This document shows, piece after piece, positions 37,338 through 47,313 of a stretch of 64,000 nt of DNA. Every line of letters begins with the position of its first letter. Position 1 is the first letter of the stretch. Below the pieces are notes generated by a model. That model did not search any database. It saw only the letters and a program-made list of their open reading frames with translations, and was not told where the DNA came from. Source of the stretch: Flavobacterium sp. DG2-3 (lineage in GTDB: Bacteria; Bacteroidota; Bacteroidia; Flavobacteriales; Flavobacteriaceae); NCBI RefSeq assembly GCF_030730925.1, contig NZ_JAVAMB010000002.1:310001-374000 (forward strand), given 5' to 3'. The translations under genes and the position numbers were made by a program.

Positions 37338-37371
37338 AAATCTGTTTCACACAAATTGTGAGACAGATTTT
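37338..37371 (+). terminator. Terminator after the receptor-CDF operon
   Basis: AAATCTGTTTCACA (37338-37351), loop CAAAT, TGTGAGACAGATTT (37357-37370), one U-G pair. Confidence 0.75.
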
Positions 37372-37426
37372 GATCTTCTTTAACAGCGACGGGCAGTATT
37401 TTCCAGCTTAACATTGCTGCATGCAT

Positions 37427-37516
37427 GGAGTATTGGTAATAATCATCGTTCAGGCTTTTGCATTTGTCATAGATTCTTTGGTAGAAGTGCCGGCTCTAAT
37501 CGCATTACTGATTTAA
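37427..37516 (+). pseudogene. Relic of the 3' end of an acr3 arsenite transporter gene
   Basis: Reading from 37451 gives [20 protein letters not shown], closely matching [20 protein letters not shown] of the intact acr3 (28065-29150). The DNA before it (GGAGTATTGGTAATAATC) also aligns with the intact gene (GGAGTATTCGGAATAAAC). The rest of the gene is gone and a stop ends the fragment at 37516. It lies in a 356-base gap otherwise holding a terminator and the promoter region of the next gene. Confidence 0.75.
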
Positions 37517-37617
37517 CAGAACAAATTATAAATGCGGATTATCAAACGTAATTATAATATTGTAAATATGAATACTATTATTACTTTTATACACTAATTC
37601 TATAGGATATTAGAAGT

Positions 37618-38922
37618 ATGATAGTCAAAATACTTGCGAGTAAAAAAATCTTATTACTTTTTATTAATTTATGTGTATTTCAATTATACGCACAGCAAAA
37701 AAATAGCTTATCCCAACAGTTTCTAATGAATATTGAAATCAGACCAAGAGTCGAATATACTTCAAATTATTTTCTTCCTCCCAACGATTCAATTGATCCT
37801 TATTTTATTATTACCCAGAGAAACAGAATTTCTATGCAGTATGCTAGAGAAAAATGGCTTATTAAATCCGATTTACAGGAAATTCATCTTTGGGATGAAA
37901 ACAGCAAAGCTTCCAAAGTTGGAAGCATTAATTTTTATCAATTGTATTTTGAGACTAAGATTAAATCTCTAAATGTACGATTGGGAAGGCAAAGTGTTTT
38001 ATTAGATAATGGCAGATTATTTTCTGATGCTCCTTGGGCACAGCAAGGGAGAGCCCATGAAGGAATACGGATAATGAAATACTCAAAATATTTCTCTAAT
38101 GATTTTTTCTTTTTGTTTACCAGAAACTACAGCACTGAATTTGAGTCAGCCTACTCTCCTGTTGCATCAAATAGGTATAAATACCTGTTGGTAAATAGTC
38201 TCAATTACAATAACAATCATGGATTTTCATTTAATTCATTGAATGCTGTTGATTTTTTAGAAAACTCAAGTTCAGGGAAATTGTATACTCGTGCAACAGC
38301 AGGCGGAAGAATAGAATTTAAAACGAAACAATGGTATTATACTTTAAATTCATATTGGCAGTTTGGACGTAATTCAAAAGGTCAAAAATTATTTGCTTAC
38401 TATTTTCAACCTGAAGTTAAATTATCTCTATTGAAATCTACTTGGCGTTTAGGTGCAGAAATAATTAGTGGCAGCAGTCCTAATCTATCAGATAATAGTT
38501 CGGGAGATTTTGATGTCTTATATGGCGTGACATGGAAGTTCAATGGAAATATGAATGTCTTTACCCGTTTTCCCTCCGACGTTAACGGAAAAGGTTTAGT
38601 AAATCCTTATCTATTTACCGTAATTCCCTTAAATAGTAAACTATCTCTTCGTTCTGATTTTCACCTTTTTTATACTCGATACCCGCTTTTAAATAATTTG
38701 GGTCAAAAAATGACAAAGTTTCTTGGATATGAAAATGATTTTTCTTTGAAGTACTTACCTGTCAAAGAACTGGAAATTAATTATGCCTTTTCTTTTTATA
38801 AATCAACAAACGCAATGCAATATCTGCCAAAAATACAAGATGAAAATAAACTTGCTATTTGGAGCTACTTAATGATTTCATATTCTTTTAACGCGATCAA
38901 TTTAAAGCATTATAAAAATTAA
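37618..38922 (+). CDS. Outer-membrane porin-like protein, alginate-export family
   Basis: 434 aa. Signal peptide (MIVKILASKKILLLFINLCV, then FQLYAQQ). The remaining sequence is amphipathic beta-strands, with RIRPRVEYTS-like start (EIRPRVEYTSNYF), VRLGRQSVLLDNGRLF and WAQQGRAHEGIRI, features of the Alginate_exp beta-barrel family. Probably a passive outer-membrane channel; substrate not predictable. It follows the metal operon but has its own upstream gap. Confidence 0.8.
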   Translation: MIVKILASKKILLLFINLCVFQLYAQQKNSLSQQFLMNIEIRPRVEYTSNYFLPPNDSIDPYFIITQRNRISMQYAREKWLIKSDLQEIHLWDENSKASKVGSINFYQLYFETKIKSLNVRLGRQSVLLDNGRLFSDAPWAQQGRAHEGIRIMKYSKYFSNDFFFLFTRNYSTEFESAYSPVASNRYKYLLVNSLNYNNNHGFSFNSLNAVDFLENSSSGKLYTRATAGGRIEFKTKQWYYTLNSYWQFGRNSKGQKLFAYYFQPEVKLSLLKSTWRLGAEIISGSSPNLSDNSSGDFDVLYGVTWKFNGNMNVFTRFPSDVNGKGLVNPYLFTVIPLNSKLSLRSDFHLFYTRYPLLNNLGQKMTKFLGYENDFSLKYLPVKELEINYAFSFYKSTNAMQYLPKIQDENKLAIWSYLMISYSFNAINLKHYKN

Positions 38923-39147
38923 ATAAAATAATATCCTGTATTAAATCTTACACAATTAAAAAATCTAAAGTTTGTTTTATCTGAAAGGTTGAATTATATC
39001 ATCAACAAATTTTGATATTCATTTTCTTAAATAAATATTTTATTTTTAATCACTATATTTTATCTGGATATGCAAGTATCTACCCAACAAATAATTATTA
39101 CAGCTAAAAGATAAAACCATAAAGTTATTTAACGTTTTTCAATACAT

Positions 39148-39312
39148 ACCCTAACGATACATGCAAACCGCTTCAAAACAAAAAATCAAAAAATTATCTT
39201 ACAAATTCACTTGAAAATAAGCCAATTTCTTTAAATCGTTCATAAAATGGTTTGTAAATTGTTCAGTAAGGGTCACAAAAAGAGACAACTAGCAAATAGT
39301 TGTCTCTTTTTT
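39148..39312 (+). ncRNA. Repeated sRNA-like element, copy 2
   Basis: In the 635-base gap 38923-39557. 5' box ACGATACATGCAAACCGCTT, TTACAAA (39199-39205) pairing with TTTGTAA (39251-39257), then GTTCAGTAAGGGTCAC and a terminator. The rest of the gap is AT-rich with one further short repeat (39331-39367) and no gene. Confidence 0.75.
39281..39312 (+). terminator. Terminator of repeat copy 2
   Basis: AGAGACAACTA, loop GCAAA, TAGTTGTCTCT and T-run. Confidence 0.9.
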
Positions 39313-39330
39313 TATATACAAATATATAGA

Positions 39331-39367
39331 CTTTTCAAGCCTTCATAGCCTAACATTTATGGTTCGA
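39331..39367 (+). repeat. Short dispersed repeat, copy A
   Basis: CTTTTCAAGCCTTCATAGCC followed by TAACATTTATGGTTCGA; matches 53141-53178 with about five differences and one indel. Confidence 0.6.
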
Positions 39368-39557
39368 TTTTTTCACAAGAAATTCTTAATCTGTTTGAAA
39401 TAAACTGACTTAAACTGACTTTATTAGAGGCTTAATCGGAGCTGGATGACGTTTGAAGTTTTGTAGGGATAGATTTTTTTTCTCTTTTGGTTTATCTTAA
39501 TTTTTTGATATTAAATATTGTGATTTAACAGTAGAGAATAGAGTTGTTTTCATAATT

Positions 39558-42500
39558 TTAATTATTGTCGTTATTCTTTATTTCATAAAACACTTTATTT
39601 TGTGGTGTCACCAATACTGTTTTTCTACCTTTTTTACATTCAAAATACCCTTTCTCTATATATCTGATATCATCATAAAGAAGTGGAATAATTATGAAAT
39701 TTGATAAATCTACCACTCCTTGTTTTTGTTCTTTGGAAACGATAGCGAAATTTGTCCTTTCAAGGATTTGATAATCATCGTAGTCTTTATTATTTCCCGA
39801 TTTGCTTTCATCATTATCCTGATTTACAGTAGTGATTTGATACGGATTACGGTCATTATCAATTAGGTTTCCATAATAATCAATTCGTCCCTTTTTTCCA
39901 TCTTTTATAAAAGTATAGCATATAAAAGGAAGATTTTTTTCTCTATACAATGTATCGCATTCAATTGAAAATTGTTTTTCTCCATATCTTCCATACATTG
40001 TGCGCGTTTTATTCTTTCGACCTTGGACACCTTCTGTTTCTGAAAAAATTAAATCATCTTGTTCTATCGGAATTATTACGCGACCGGTTAGAAAATCTAA
40101 GATTCCTTTTTTCTTATTTTTTGTAACGACCAATACTTTATGTTGTTCCATAGATCTCTTGTTAAAATCAATATCTTTAATACCATCGTAAACAAATTCA
40201 TGAAGCATCTGATTTTTATTGGTAAGCACTCCATATTTAGTTCCTCTTTTAGCAATGAAATTGATATTGTCCGGCGTATATAAGCTATCATTTAAAAAGG
40301 GTATTACTATACTTTCGTTTGCATCAATTACCCCATATTTATTATTCCTTTTGACTATAAAAAGTGTAGTGCGTAAAAAAGGATCGTAATTACGATCATA
40401 ATGCTCCATTACTTTTGAATCTTCAAAAATCAAGCGACCATATTTACTATATTTAATCATTTTCACAGTATGATCTTTATCGTCATATTGCCTATCTGAA
40501 TAACCGCCGTCAATGTCGTCACTAAATTTTGTTGCTATAGTTTCTAAATCTATTTTTTGCGTTTTTAAATTCAGCAGTTTAATGGTGTTACCGTCCCTAA
40601 GTGTCAAATGATGATTGACGGTTATATCACTAAAATCAAATTTCCAATTGGAAGGCACTATAAACGAAACTATTTTTTTGTTTTCTGGGCCTATAATATC
40701 TACTTTGTCTTTGGTCTTGCAAATGAATATTTTGTTGACATATTCTAAAATAACATCTCTTTTTGCTTTGTTGCACCAAACACTATAATAACTTTCAAAT
40801 GGAAAAATGATTTCCTCATATATGTTGTCTGCTGGCACTAAAACTTTTCCGTCAAAGTTGACTATACCGTATTTATCGCTTTTGGCATCGGTCTTAAACT
40901 TAAATAAACTAAAAATTATCTTTTGATTTTCAGAAACTTGATTTCTTTCTTTATCATTTTGATAATAATAATCTACTACTGGATACTTGAACTTGGCAAT
41001 TTCCAATTTATCGTTAATAACTCCGTAGAGATCTTTATCTTTATAGATGAAAAATTTATTTTTATATGAAACTATTGGATATGGAATTTGATGCATATTC
41101 AAATCCATATCAAAAAATACTTGTCTTTCGTCGGCAGTGTTTGCGAAAATAAATTTTTGATCATTTTGTGAATAAGTATAATGTGCCAATATTTCTCCCG
41201 TATCCTTTCCGTTTTGAAGATTGTATAATCCATATCGACCTAATTTATCCTGATAACCAAGAATAATATTGTGGATATCAGTTCGGATATTATTGCAGTT
41301 ATCCAATACTTTGGTAAGTGTGTCTCCTTGTATTTTCAACAGTGATATTTTGTAATCATAAATTTGTCTCCCATTATCAAAATAGGAAATGTTTTGATAA
41401 TTTACTTTTTCAGAAATAATATAATAGTATGTTTTTTGGATACTCAATCTTTCTATTATATCCTGAATGATAAAAGGGTAAATACTTTGTCCTTTGCTAT
41501 TATACAGACCATAGTTATTATCTTTATTTTTTACTTCAAAGACAAGGGATTCTTCTCTTTTTTCATTATAATTTGAACTCGGATAAATAGTAATACTTTC
41601 ATATTTTATGGGCAAAACTTCTTTTCCATTAATATCCAGCAAACCTTCGAGCGATTTAGAATCTTTTATATTATTTCCAGCTAAAAAAATATTTTTATTA
41701 GCAGGAACTATATACGAATATTGAGCCTTGAGAATTTCTTTACCATCAACATCCGCAATACCATATTTATTATTTTGTTTAAATAATTGTCGATCTCTGT
41801 AACTATCATTCAGTCCGTCAAAAGGACTTTGGCTTGATACATATTCCTTAGGACTATTGTCCTTTGAATCGCGGTATAATTCACCATTTAGTTTATAAAG
41901 GATCTTTTTTTTGTTACGATAAGCTGCTATAAGTAAACCCTGGGCTTTAGTATTATCTATACATACAAAATCATACTGTGGTTTTTCTATTTTTTTATTA
42001 TTCAAAATGGTAAACCCCCAATTGTTTTTTATCCTATAAAATAACACATCTTTGTAATAGGTATTACTGCTAAAACTTTTAATTTCATCATATTCATTAT
42101 TTAATAACTTTTTTCCATCCAATAGTCTGGCGCCAAACTTATTTTTATTTTTAGTAATGAAAATATAGTATTTTGAATATTCTTTTCTTTCTAAAACAGG
42201 CTCAGTAAAGAAAAGATTCGAATGCTTGCTTTCTAAAAGTGTATTTCCGTAGTTTGAAATAGAATCATAAGCAGGTTCCTCGTAATACACAAGTTTGCTA
42301 AAATTATAAACCCCCGCTTTGTTGTCTTTCTTTACAATTAAATATTTGTTTTTATCTTTTAAAGGGATTTCGTCGGGTTGACTGAAATTTTCTTTGTCAT
42401 TAATAATTTTTGACAGAATATTGTCATCCTGACTTTCTTTTTCATAAGAATCAAAAATATCCTTGATGAAAAGGTTGGTTTGGGGCTGGTAAATAGAAAG

Positions 42501-43289
42501 ATGATTACCAATATGTAAAATAAAATATTTAGATTCCTTTTCTTCAGCATAATTTGGATACATTTCTTCATAAGAATCAATAGAATCAACTAAAACTTCA
42601 TTCGTTTTTAGATTGATAAATTTCCATTTTCCATCTTTTTTAGCCAATAACAGGTTATTTCTATACAGTACAGCAGAAAGGCACTCAAAAACTAGTTTGC
42701 TGTTTAAATCATAAATATCAATATTTTCCTGAGTTTTTGAATTTTTATCCAAATCGGTTACAATAAAATATTCTAGCGTCCCATGCAAACCATTGTAATA
42801 AGTAAAATAATCTTCGCTGGTTGTAATTTTCTGATTTTTAAATGGTATTACAATTTTGCCAGTTTTATCAAGAAGTGCTTGCTGATTATTTTTAATGACC
42901 ACAAAAAAAGTAGATTTATCATCGCAAAAAGTTAAAATCCAATCGTAAATAGGTGGAATAACATAACTATTTGTCTTTCTATTAAAAACACCTTCAGATA
43001 CAATATTTACCGTTTGTACTTTAACTTTAATGTTCAAGGTATCTTTATCGGATATTCCATATTTCTCCGAAAAATTATGATTGAGAATCGAAGCAATATG
43101 TTCTTTCCAAACACCAATGTTGGTATTTTGTAAAAGTTCCTTATCTTTTATTTTATCAAATGTTTTAAGAGATTCATTAAATTTTCCTTCATTGTAAAAC
43201 TGCATGGCTTGTTCTCTCAAAGCTTCACTATTTTGGGAGAAATTAATTAAAGGCAGTAAGGCAAATAATATTAGTAATATTTTTTTCAT
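39558..43289 (-). CDS. WG-repeat secreted protein
   Basis: 1243 aa. Signal peptide (MKKILLILFALLPLINFSQ), a TPR-like motif (EQAMQFYNEGKFNESLKTFD, 27-46), then many WG-type repeats such as KYGVIDANESIVIPFLNDSL, YGIVNFDGKVLVPADN and KYGIADVDGKEILKAQYSYI. WG repeats form beta-sheet surfaces for protein contacts; no enzyme domain is seen. Last and largest gene of a four-gene envelope operon. Confidence 0.85.
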   Translation of the reverse strand: MKKILLILFALLPLINFSQNSEALREQAMQFYNEGKFNESLKTFDKIKDKELLQNTNIGVWKEHIASILNHNFSEKYGISDKDTLNIKVKVQTVNIVSEGVFNRKTNSYVIPPIYDWILTFCDDKSTFFVVIKNNQQALLDKTGKIVIPFKNQKITTSEDYFTYYNGLHGTLEYFIVTDLDKNSKTQENIDIYDLNSKLVFECLSAVLYRNNLLLAKKDGKWKFINLKTNEVLVDSIDSYEEMYPNYAEEKESKYFILHIGNHLSIYQPQTNLFIKDIFDSYEKESQDDNILSKIINDKENFSQPDEIPLKDKNKYLIVKKDNKAGVYNFSKLVYYEEPAYDSISNYGNTLLESKHSNLFFTEPVLERKEYSKYYIFITKNKNKFGARLLDGKKLLNNEYDEIKSFSSNTYYKDVLFYRIKNNWGFTILNNKKIEKPQYDFVCIDNTKAQGLLIAAYRNKKKILYKLNGELYRDSKDNSPKEYVSSQSPFDGLNDSYRDRQLFKQNNKYGIADVDGKEILKAQYSYIVPANKNIFLAGNNIKDSKSLEGLLDINGKEVLPIKYESITIYPSSNYNEKREESLVFEVKNKDNNYGLYNSKGQSIYPFIIQDIIERLSIQKTYYYIISEKVNYQNISYFDNGRQIYDYKISLLKIQGDTLTKVLDNCNNIRTDIHNIILGYQDKLGRYGLYNLQNGKDTGEILAHYTYSQNDQKFIFANTADERQVFFDMDLNMHQIPYPIVSYKNKFFIYKDKDLYGVINDKLEIAKFKYPVVDYYYQNDKERNQVSENQKIIFSLFKFKTDAKSDKYGIVNFDGKVLVPADNIYEEIIFPFESYYSVWCNKAKRDVILEYVNKIFICKTKDKVDIIGPENKKIVSFIVPSNWKFDFSDITVNHHLTLRDGNTIKLLNLKTQKIDLETIATKFSDDIDGGYSDRQYDDKDHTVKMIKYSKYGRLIFEDSKVMEHYDRNYDPFLRTTLFIVKRNNKYGVIDANESIVIPFLNDSLYTPDNINFIAKRGTKYGVLTNKNQMLHEFVYDGIKDIDFNKRSMEQHKVLVVTKNKKKGILDFLTGRVIIPIEQDDLIFSETEGVQGRKNKTRTMYGRYGEKQFSIECDTLYREKNLPFICYTFIKDGKKGRIDYYGNLIDNDRNPYQITTVNQDNDESKSGNNKDYDDYQILERTNFAIVSKEQKQGVVDLSNFIIIPLLYDDIRYIEKGYFECKKGRKTVLVTPQNKVFYEIKNNDNN

Positions 43290-43379
43290 GCAGTTATAAT
43301 AAATTAGTCACATTTTTTGAAATCCTTTTTTAGTTTTTGCTGTTCAATTTCAGTCATAATGCTGTCTATTTTTGTTTTT

Positions 43380-43994
43380 CTATTCTAACATAAAGTCTTT
43401 TACATCACTTAAAATTTCTCCTGTTTTACCATCAATTTTTATTGTTCTAGTTTCTCCCATTGAATTTATTTGTACTGCATAACAATAACTGGTAAACAAA
43501 AAAAGACGTTTATATGAAAATCTATCTATTAATAATGACTGATAATTCGTGTCGTTGATCAAGTCAATCTGCAAATCTTTTTTCAGCATCGGGATCAATT
43601 CATTTGCCGAAAAATCAAAGTTTTCATCATAATTTTTCCAGCTTATCAAAACTCCATTTTCATCATAACTTTTCCAGATACCAACTGGCATTCCGTAAAA
43701 ATGACCAAATTGATTTACCAATAAATTAGTAGTTTTATCGTAAACAAAAATCTGTTTAAAACTATGATTGTCATAAATTAATTCTTTTTTATATAGATCT
43801 TTTCCTTCATATAACTTGATGATTGTATCCTGCAAAGCATATTCGTAAATACTGTCAATTTTATTGTCATTAAATTTTTTTAAATCAAATTTTTCTGAAG
43901 TCTTTGCATGAAATTTTTCAGAATAGATTGCTTTTTTATCATTACATGATACAAAACAAAATATAGTCATTATTATAATTATTTTTCGGAACAT
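43380..43994 (-). CDS. Lipoprotein with MORN/YwqK-like repeat
   Basis: 204 aa. Lipobox-type signal (IIIIMTIFCFVSC). A short MORN/YwqK-like unit appears at GMPVGIWKSYDENGVLISWK and KELIYDNHSF; the C-terminal region (about 150-200) has a PepSY-like strand TRTIKIDGKTGEILSDVKDF. Second to last in the envelope operon. Function not known. Confidence 0.65.
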   Translation of the reverse strand: MFRKIIIIMTIFCFVSCNDKKAIYSEKFHAKTSEKFDLKKFNDNKIDSIYEYALQDTIIKLYEGKDLYKKELIYDNHSFKQIFVYDKTTNLLVNQFGHFYGMPVGIWKSYDENGVLISWKNYDENFDFSANELIPMLKKDLQIDLINDTNYQSLLIDRFSYKRLFLFTSYCYAVQINSMGETRTIKIDGKTGEILSDVKDFMLE

Positions 43995-44020
43995 AAAACA
44001 GCATTATTTCTTTTTTATCT

Positions 44021-44563
44021 TTACTTAATAAATTTATGATCTAGATTTTTGGAACTAATTTTATAAACTTCAATATTACTTAAATCAACCTCTTTCTTAT
44101 TGTAATTGCTTATATACAAATTATTAATTTCCTTTTTTGATTGTGATAAGTCAATAAAAAAAAATCCTTCCGCAAATTTCAATCCTTTTAAATACAAGAA
44201 TTCTCCAAAATCTAAATCAAAGTTAATCTTTATGAAGATGCTCATTTTAATATCATCCTTTCTAAAAATATTCAAAATAATTATGTCATTTTCTCTAGGA
44301 AATGGGTTCCCCATATACAAATAAGCAAATTCATCATCAATCCTAATTCGATCTTTATAATTGTCCCAATAACTTTCTGTCAAGTAAGCATTTTTTGATT
44401 TTTTATAATAGTCTAACGAAGGGGAATGTATTCTATATTCACTTACTAAGTGATTTGAATCGGTATTTAGTAAACTATATTTTAATTTAAAGATGGCAGG
44501 AGGTTCTTGACTATAGCAAAGTAATGTTCCAAAAGACAAAATGATATAAATATAGTTTTTCAT
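44021..44563 (-). CDS. Hypothetical secreted protein
   Basis: 180 aa with signal peptide MKNYIYIILSFGTLLCYSQ. No family recognised; the mature part is strand-rich with conserved-looking GNPFPREND. Lies 16 bases after the DKNYY gene and 26 before the lipoprotein gene, so belongs to the same operon. Confidence 0.6.
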   Translation of the reverse strand: MKNYIYIILSFGTLLCYSQEPPAIFKLKYSLLNTDSNHLVSEYRIHSPSLDYYKKSKNAYLTESYWDNYKDRIRIDDEFAYLYMGNPFPRENDIIILNIFRKDDIKMSIFIKINFDLDFGEFLYLKGLKFAEGFFFIDLSQSKKEINNLYISNYNKKEVDLSNIEVYKISSKNLDHKFIK

Positions 44564-44579
44564 TATATATACTAATTAA

Positions 44580-46643
44580 TTATTGAACATAGTATGGAAT
44601 ACTGTACAAACACCTCACTGGTTTTCCATCTTTAATTGCCGGAATCCAATTAGGAGATAATTTTAAAACTCTTTCTAATTCTTTTCCAGATCCGTAACCA
44701 ATATCATGAAGCACTTCTATCTTAGACAAGCTTCCGTCCTTTTCAATTATAAACTTTGCAAAAACTCCACCTCTAGAAGATTCATCATCAAGTATTTCTT
44801 TAGGAATAACATAATTCTTCTTTATAAAAGCATAAAACTTTTGAATCCCGCCTGGATATTTCGTCTGAATTTGTACAGCTACAGCATTATAAACTTCATT
44901 ATCTATTGTTTTACTTTTATTCTCGTTCTGTTCTTGTTTTACTTTTTTTTGAGGTGCAACTGTTCTATTATTCCCATACTTTTTGGCAAGATTAATTGCT
45001 TCAAAAGAGGGTTCCCATTTACGGTCAAATACTTTCCCTAAAAAACGATACGAAATCTTATCTGAAATTTTTACAAGCCAGAAACCTTCTGAATTTTTAA
45101 ATAAATAAAAATCTGAAGTTGGTGTTGAATCAAGCCCACAAAAGCCGCCTCTATATCCAGAAAATGAAGCCAGTAATTCTATTCCTGCACTTTTAATAAT
45201 TTTTACATTTTTACAGTATAAGAAGTTTTTATCAATCAGGAAAATATTGAAAGTGCGTGCAGAATTCACATCGATATCACTCATTTTTTTTATGTCACGA
45301 ATTCTTTCATTACAATAAGAAACCACATTCTTATCTTTATAATATTTATCTTCAGAATATTGATCACTATTATCCATTGGTACAAATGTTTCAGCATCAA
45401 ATGAAGTTCGCTTACCCCTAAAATAAATGCGATCATACATTTTGCAAAAATTATAATCGATAAAAACCTTATTGGAACCATCAAAATCGTCAACGTCATT
45501 TTTTTGTGCTTTTCCTACAGCAATCTCCCTTTGGGTTAAATCTTCATAGAAAGATTTTGTACGAGTGGCATACGCTTGGTTTTTATAAAAGATAATCCCG
45601 CTAAACTTATTGTATGAGATATATTTGCTGTTAATTTTTTCTTCGTTTTTAAAAGGTAATTTTTCGATAATCTCTTTTTTCGATTCTTGATTATACACTC
45701 TTTCATAAATTCCATTTTTATCATAAAAACAATAGGCACCACTAAGAAAACCGAAAGAAGGAAGATCTACTTTTTGGTCAATCTCTTTACCATCTTTAAA
45801 AATGCTTTTACCATCAGTAATGTAAAAGTCGTAGTTATCAGCAGTCCAAACTTTAACTTTACTAGAATTTTTAATTTTCATTGAAGTTTTATTACCTCTA
45901 AAATATACATCATTGTTATATCTGGTATAATGTCCCGACAGTGCTTTTAAATTATCTGGATGCATATCATCAACTAATTCTCCATTGCGAAAGACGTATT
46001 TTTTTGTTTTAAAAAAATCACAGTTAACATATTGATATGGTTCTCCTCCAAAAATAGCAACTTCACCTTTGAAATAAATGTAATTTTTATCGTGGCAAAA
46101 ATCATAAGGATTGGTATTTGCCGTAGCTCCATCTGACCCTTTTGTTTTTTTGTCGAAGTAATAAATGAAATTCTTGTCTTTATAATATTGATCATTAACC
46201 TCTCCATTGTTACTCTTGCAAGGATTAGGCTGAAAAGTTGCCACATCAATATTCTTTAACTCTGCAGTGTTTTTGAAAACCTTGTATTTTGTCTTCCACA
46301 GGAAATCCATTTCTTTATTCATTCCTAAAAAGGTGAATCCAGAAGTATCAATTTTAATAAATTCACCTTTGACGTACATGCCGTTTTTATCAAATGCAAA
46401 AGCAGATTCTTCCTTATTCCTTGCCTTAAAAGAAGCTAAGTCTGGATAAATAACCATATGCGTACAAAAGTCCTGATAAACAACATAGTTTTTATTGACG
46501 ATGTACGTTGGAGTTTCAACAAAATTGCAACCGCCTGATCCGTATTCTATTTTTAAAGCAGGATCTTCCAATGCGGAAATACTAGTATTTTGACAGCTAA
46601 ATAACAGTGAAAAACTAAAAGTTATTAAAAAATTTCTTATCAT
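44580..46643 (-). CDS. DKNYY-repeat lipoprotein with TonB C-terminal domain
   Basis: 687 aa from ATG 46643, where MIRNFLITFSFSLLFSC is a lipobox signal; the ATG at 46736 would add a 31-residue leader in front of it and is rejected. The middle has DKNYY-type repeats (YYKDKNFIYYFD, CHDKNYIYFKGE, YYKDKNVVSYCN). The C-terminal 90 residues resemble a TonB domain (GVFAKFIIEKDGSLSKIEVL, WIPAIKDGKPVRCLY). It is first in the envelope operon. The TonB domain on a lipoprotein, without a membrane helix, is unusual in the classical sense but frequent in Bacteroidota. Confidence 0.75.
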   Translation of the reverse strand: MIRNFLITFSFSLLFSCQNTSISALEDPALKIEYGSGGCNFVETPTYIVNKNYVVYQDFCTHMVIYPDLASFKARNKEESAFAFDKNGMYVKGEFIKIDTSGFTFLGMNKEMDFLWKTKYKVFKNTAELKNIDVATFQPNPCKSNNGEVNDQYYKDKNFIYYFDKKTKGSDGATANTNPYDFCHDKNYIYFKGEVAIFGGEPYQYVNCDFFKTKKYVFRNGELVDDMHPDNLKALSGHYTRYNNDVYFRGNKTSMKIKNSSKVKVWTADNYDFYITDGKSIFKDGKEIDQKVDLPSFGFLSGAYCFYDKNGIYERVYNQESKKEIIEKLPFKNEEKINSKYISYNKFSGIIFYKNQAYATRTKSFYEDLTQREIAVGKAQKNDVDDFDGSNKVFIDYNFCKMYDRIYFRGKRTSFDAETFVPMDNSDQYSEDKYYKDKNVVSYCNERIRDIKKMSDIDVNSARTFNIFLIDKNFLYCKNVKIIKSAGIELLASFSGYRGGFCGLDSTPTSDFYLFKNSEGFWLVKISDKISYRFLGKVFDRKWEPSFEAINLAKKYGNNRTVAPQKKVKQEQNENKSKTIDNEVYNAVAVQIQTKYPGGIQKFYAFIKKNYVIPKEILDDESSRGGVFAKFIIEKDGSLSKIEVLHDIGYGSGKELERVLKLSPNWIPAIKDGKPVRCLYSIPYYVQ

Positions 46644-46941
46644 AGGTTTTTGTTTTGTCGAGAGGACTTTTGTATTTTCAACTATATATAGAAGTAAAAA
46701 AACAAAATTTATTCCATTACTGGGGTAATAAAACATAAATCTTTAACTCAAATTTCATTCATATATACATAGATGCATAAAAATGAAAAAAGGTTGGGAA
46801 CACAAAAAAAATAAACTCATAAAGTTATCGTTAACTCAATTCTTTTTTCATAGACAAATTTTGAAGTCAATAATTTAATAAACATTAAATTAATTAATAC
46901 CACAAAATTCTCAATGCATATTCACTACTTAATTTCATGTA

Positions 46942-47098
46942 TATCCCCAACAGGACATTCAAACCAAATTACTAAAGCCAATAAAAGACAGCGTTTACAC
47001 ATAGTAAGCCAATATCTTCAAATCTTCCATAAATTTTGTTGAAATTTGTCCCGTCGAGGTCACAAATTTTAAATCCCATTTCCAACGAAATGGGATTT
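46942..47098 (+). ncRNA. Repeated sRNA-like element, copy 3 (diverged)
   Basis: In the 670-base gap 46644-47313. The core AGTAAGCCAATATCTTCAAA and CCGTCGAGGTCAC matches the other copies less closely; the 5' box is ACAGGACATTCAAACC. The terminator is intact (47071-47098). Remaining gap sequence is AT-rich; TATCTTCG at 47286-47293 may be a -7 box for the next gene. Confidence 0.55.
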
Positions 47099-47102
47099 TT
47101 TT
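47071..47102 (+). terminator. Terminator of repeat copy 3
   Basis: AAATCCCATTT, loop CCAACG, AAATGGGATTT and T-run. Confidence 0.85.
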
Positions 47103-47313
47103 ATTCCCTTCTTATTTAATTAATCAACTAAAGCTTATTAAACTATAATTGTTTGTATTCTAACAAAGTTTCCACTGAAAGATTCAATCTATAGCATATT
47201 AATTTTCCTTATTTTTTAAAAAAAATTAATTATTAATTCAAAGGTTAGATGCAAAAACTTTATTTCAAGCATTAAAAAAATAGTTTATCTTCGTAAAAAT
47301 CGAATGCTTTTCT

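Noticed and set aside
43300..43379. Short minus-strand peptide KIDSIMTEIEQQKLKKDFKK
   Set aside because: About 22 codons, closed by stops on both sides, with no initiation context; probably chance or a tail remnant.
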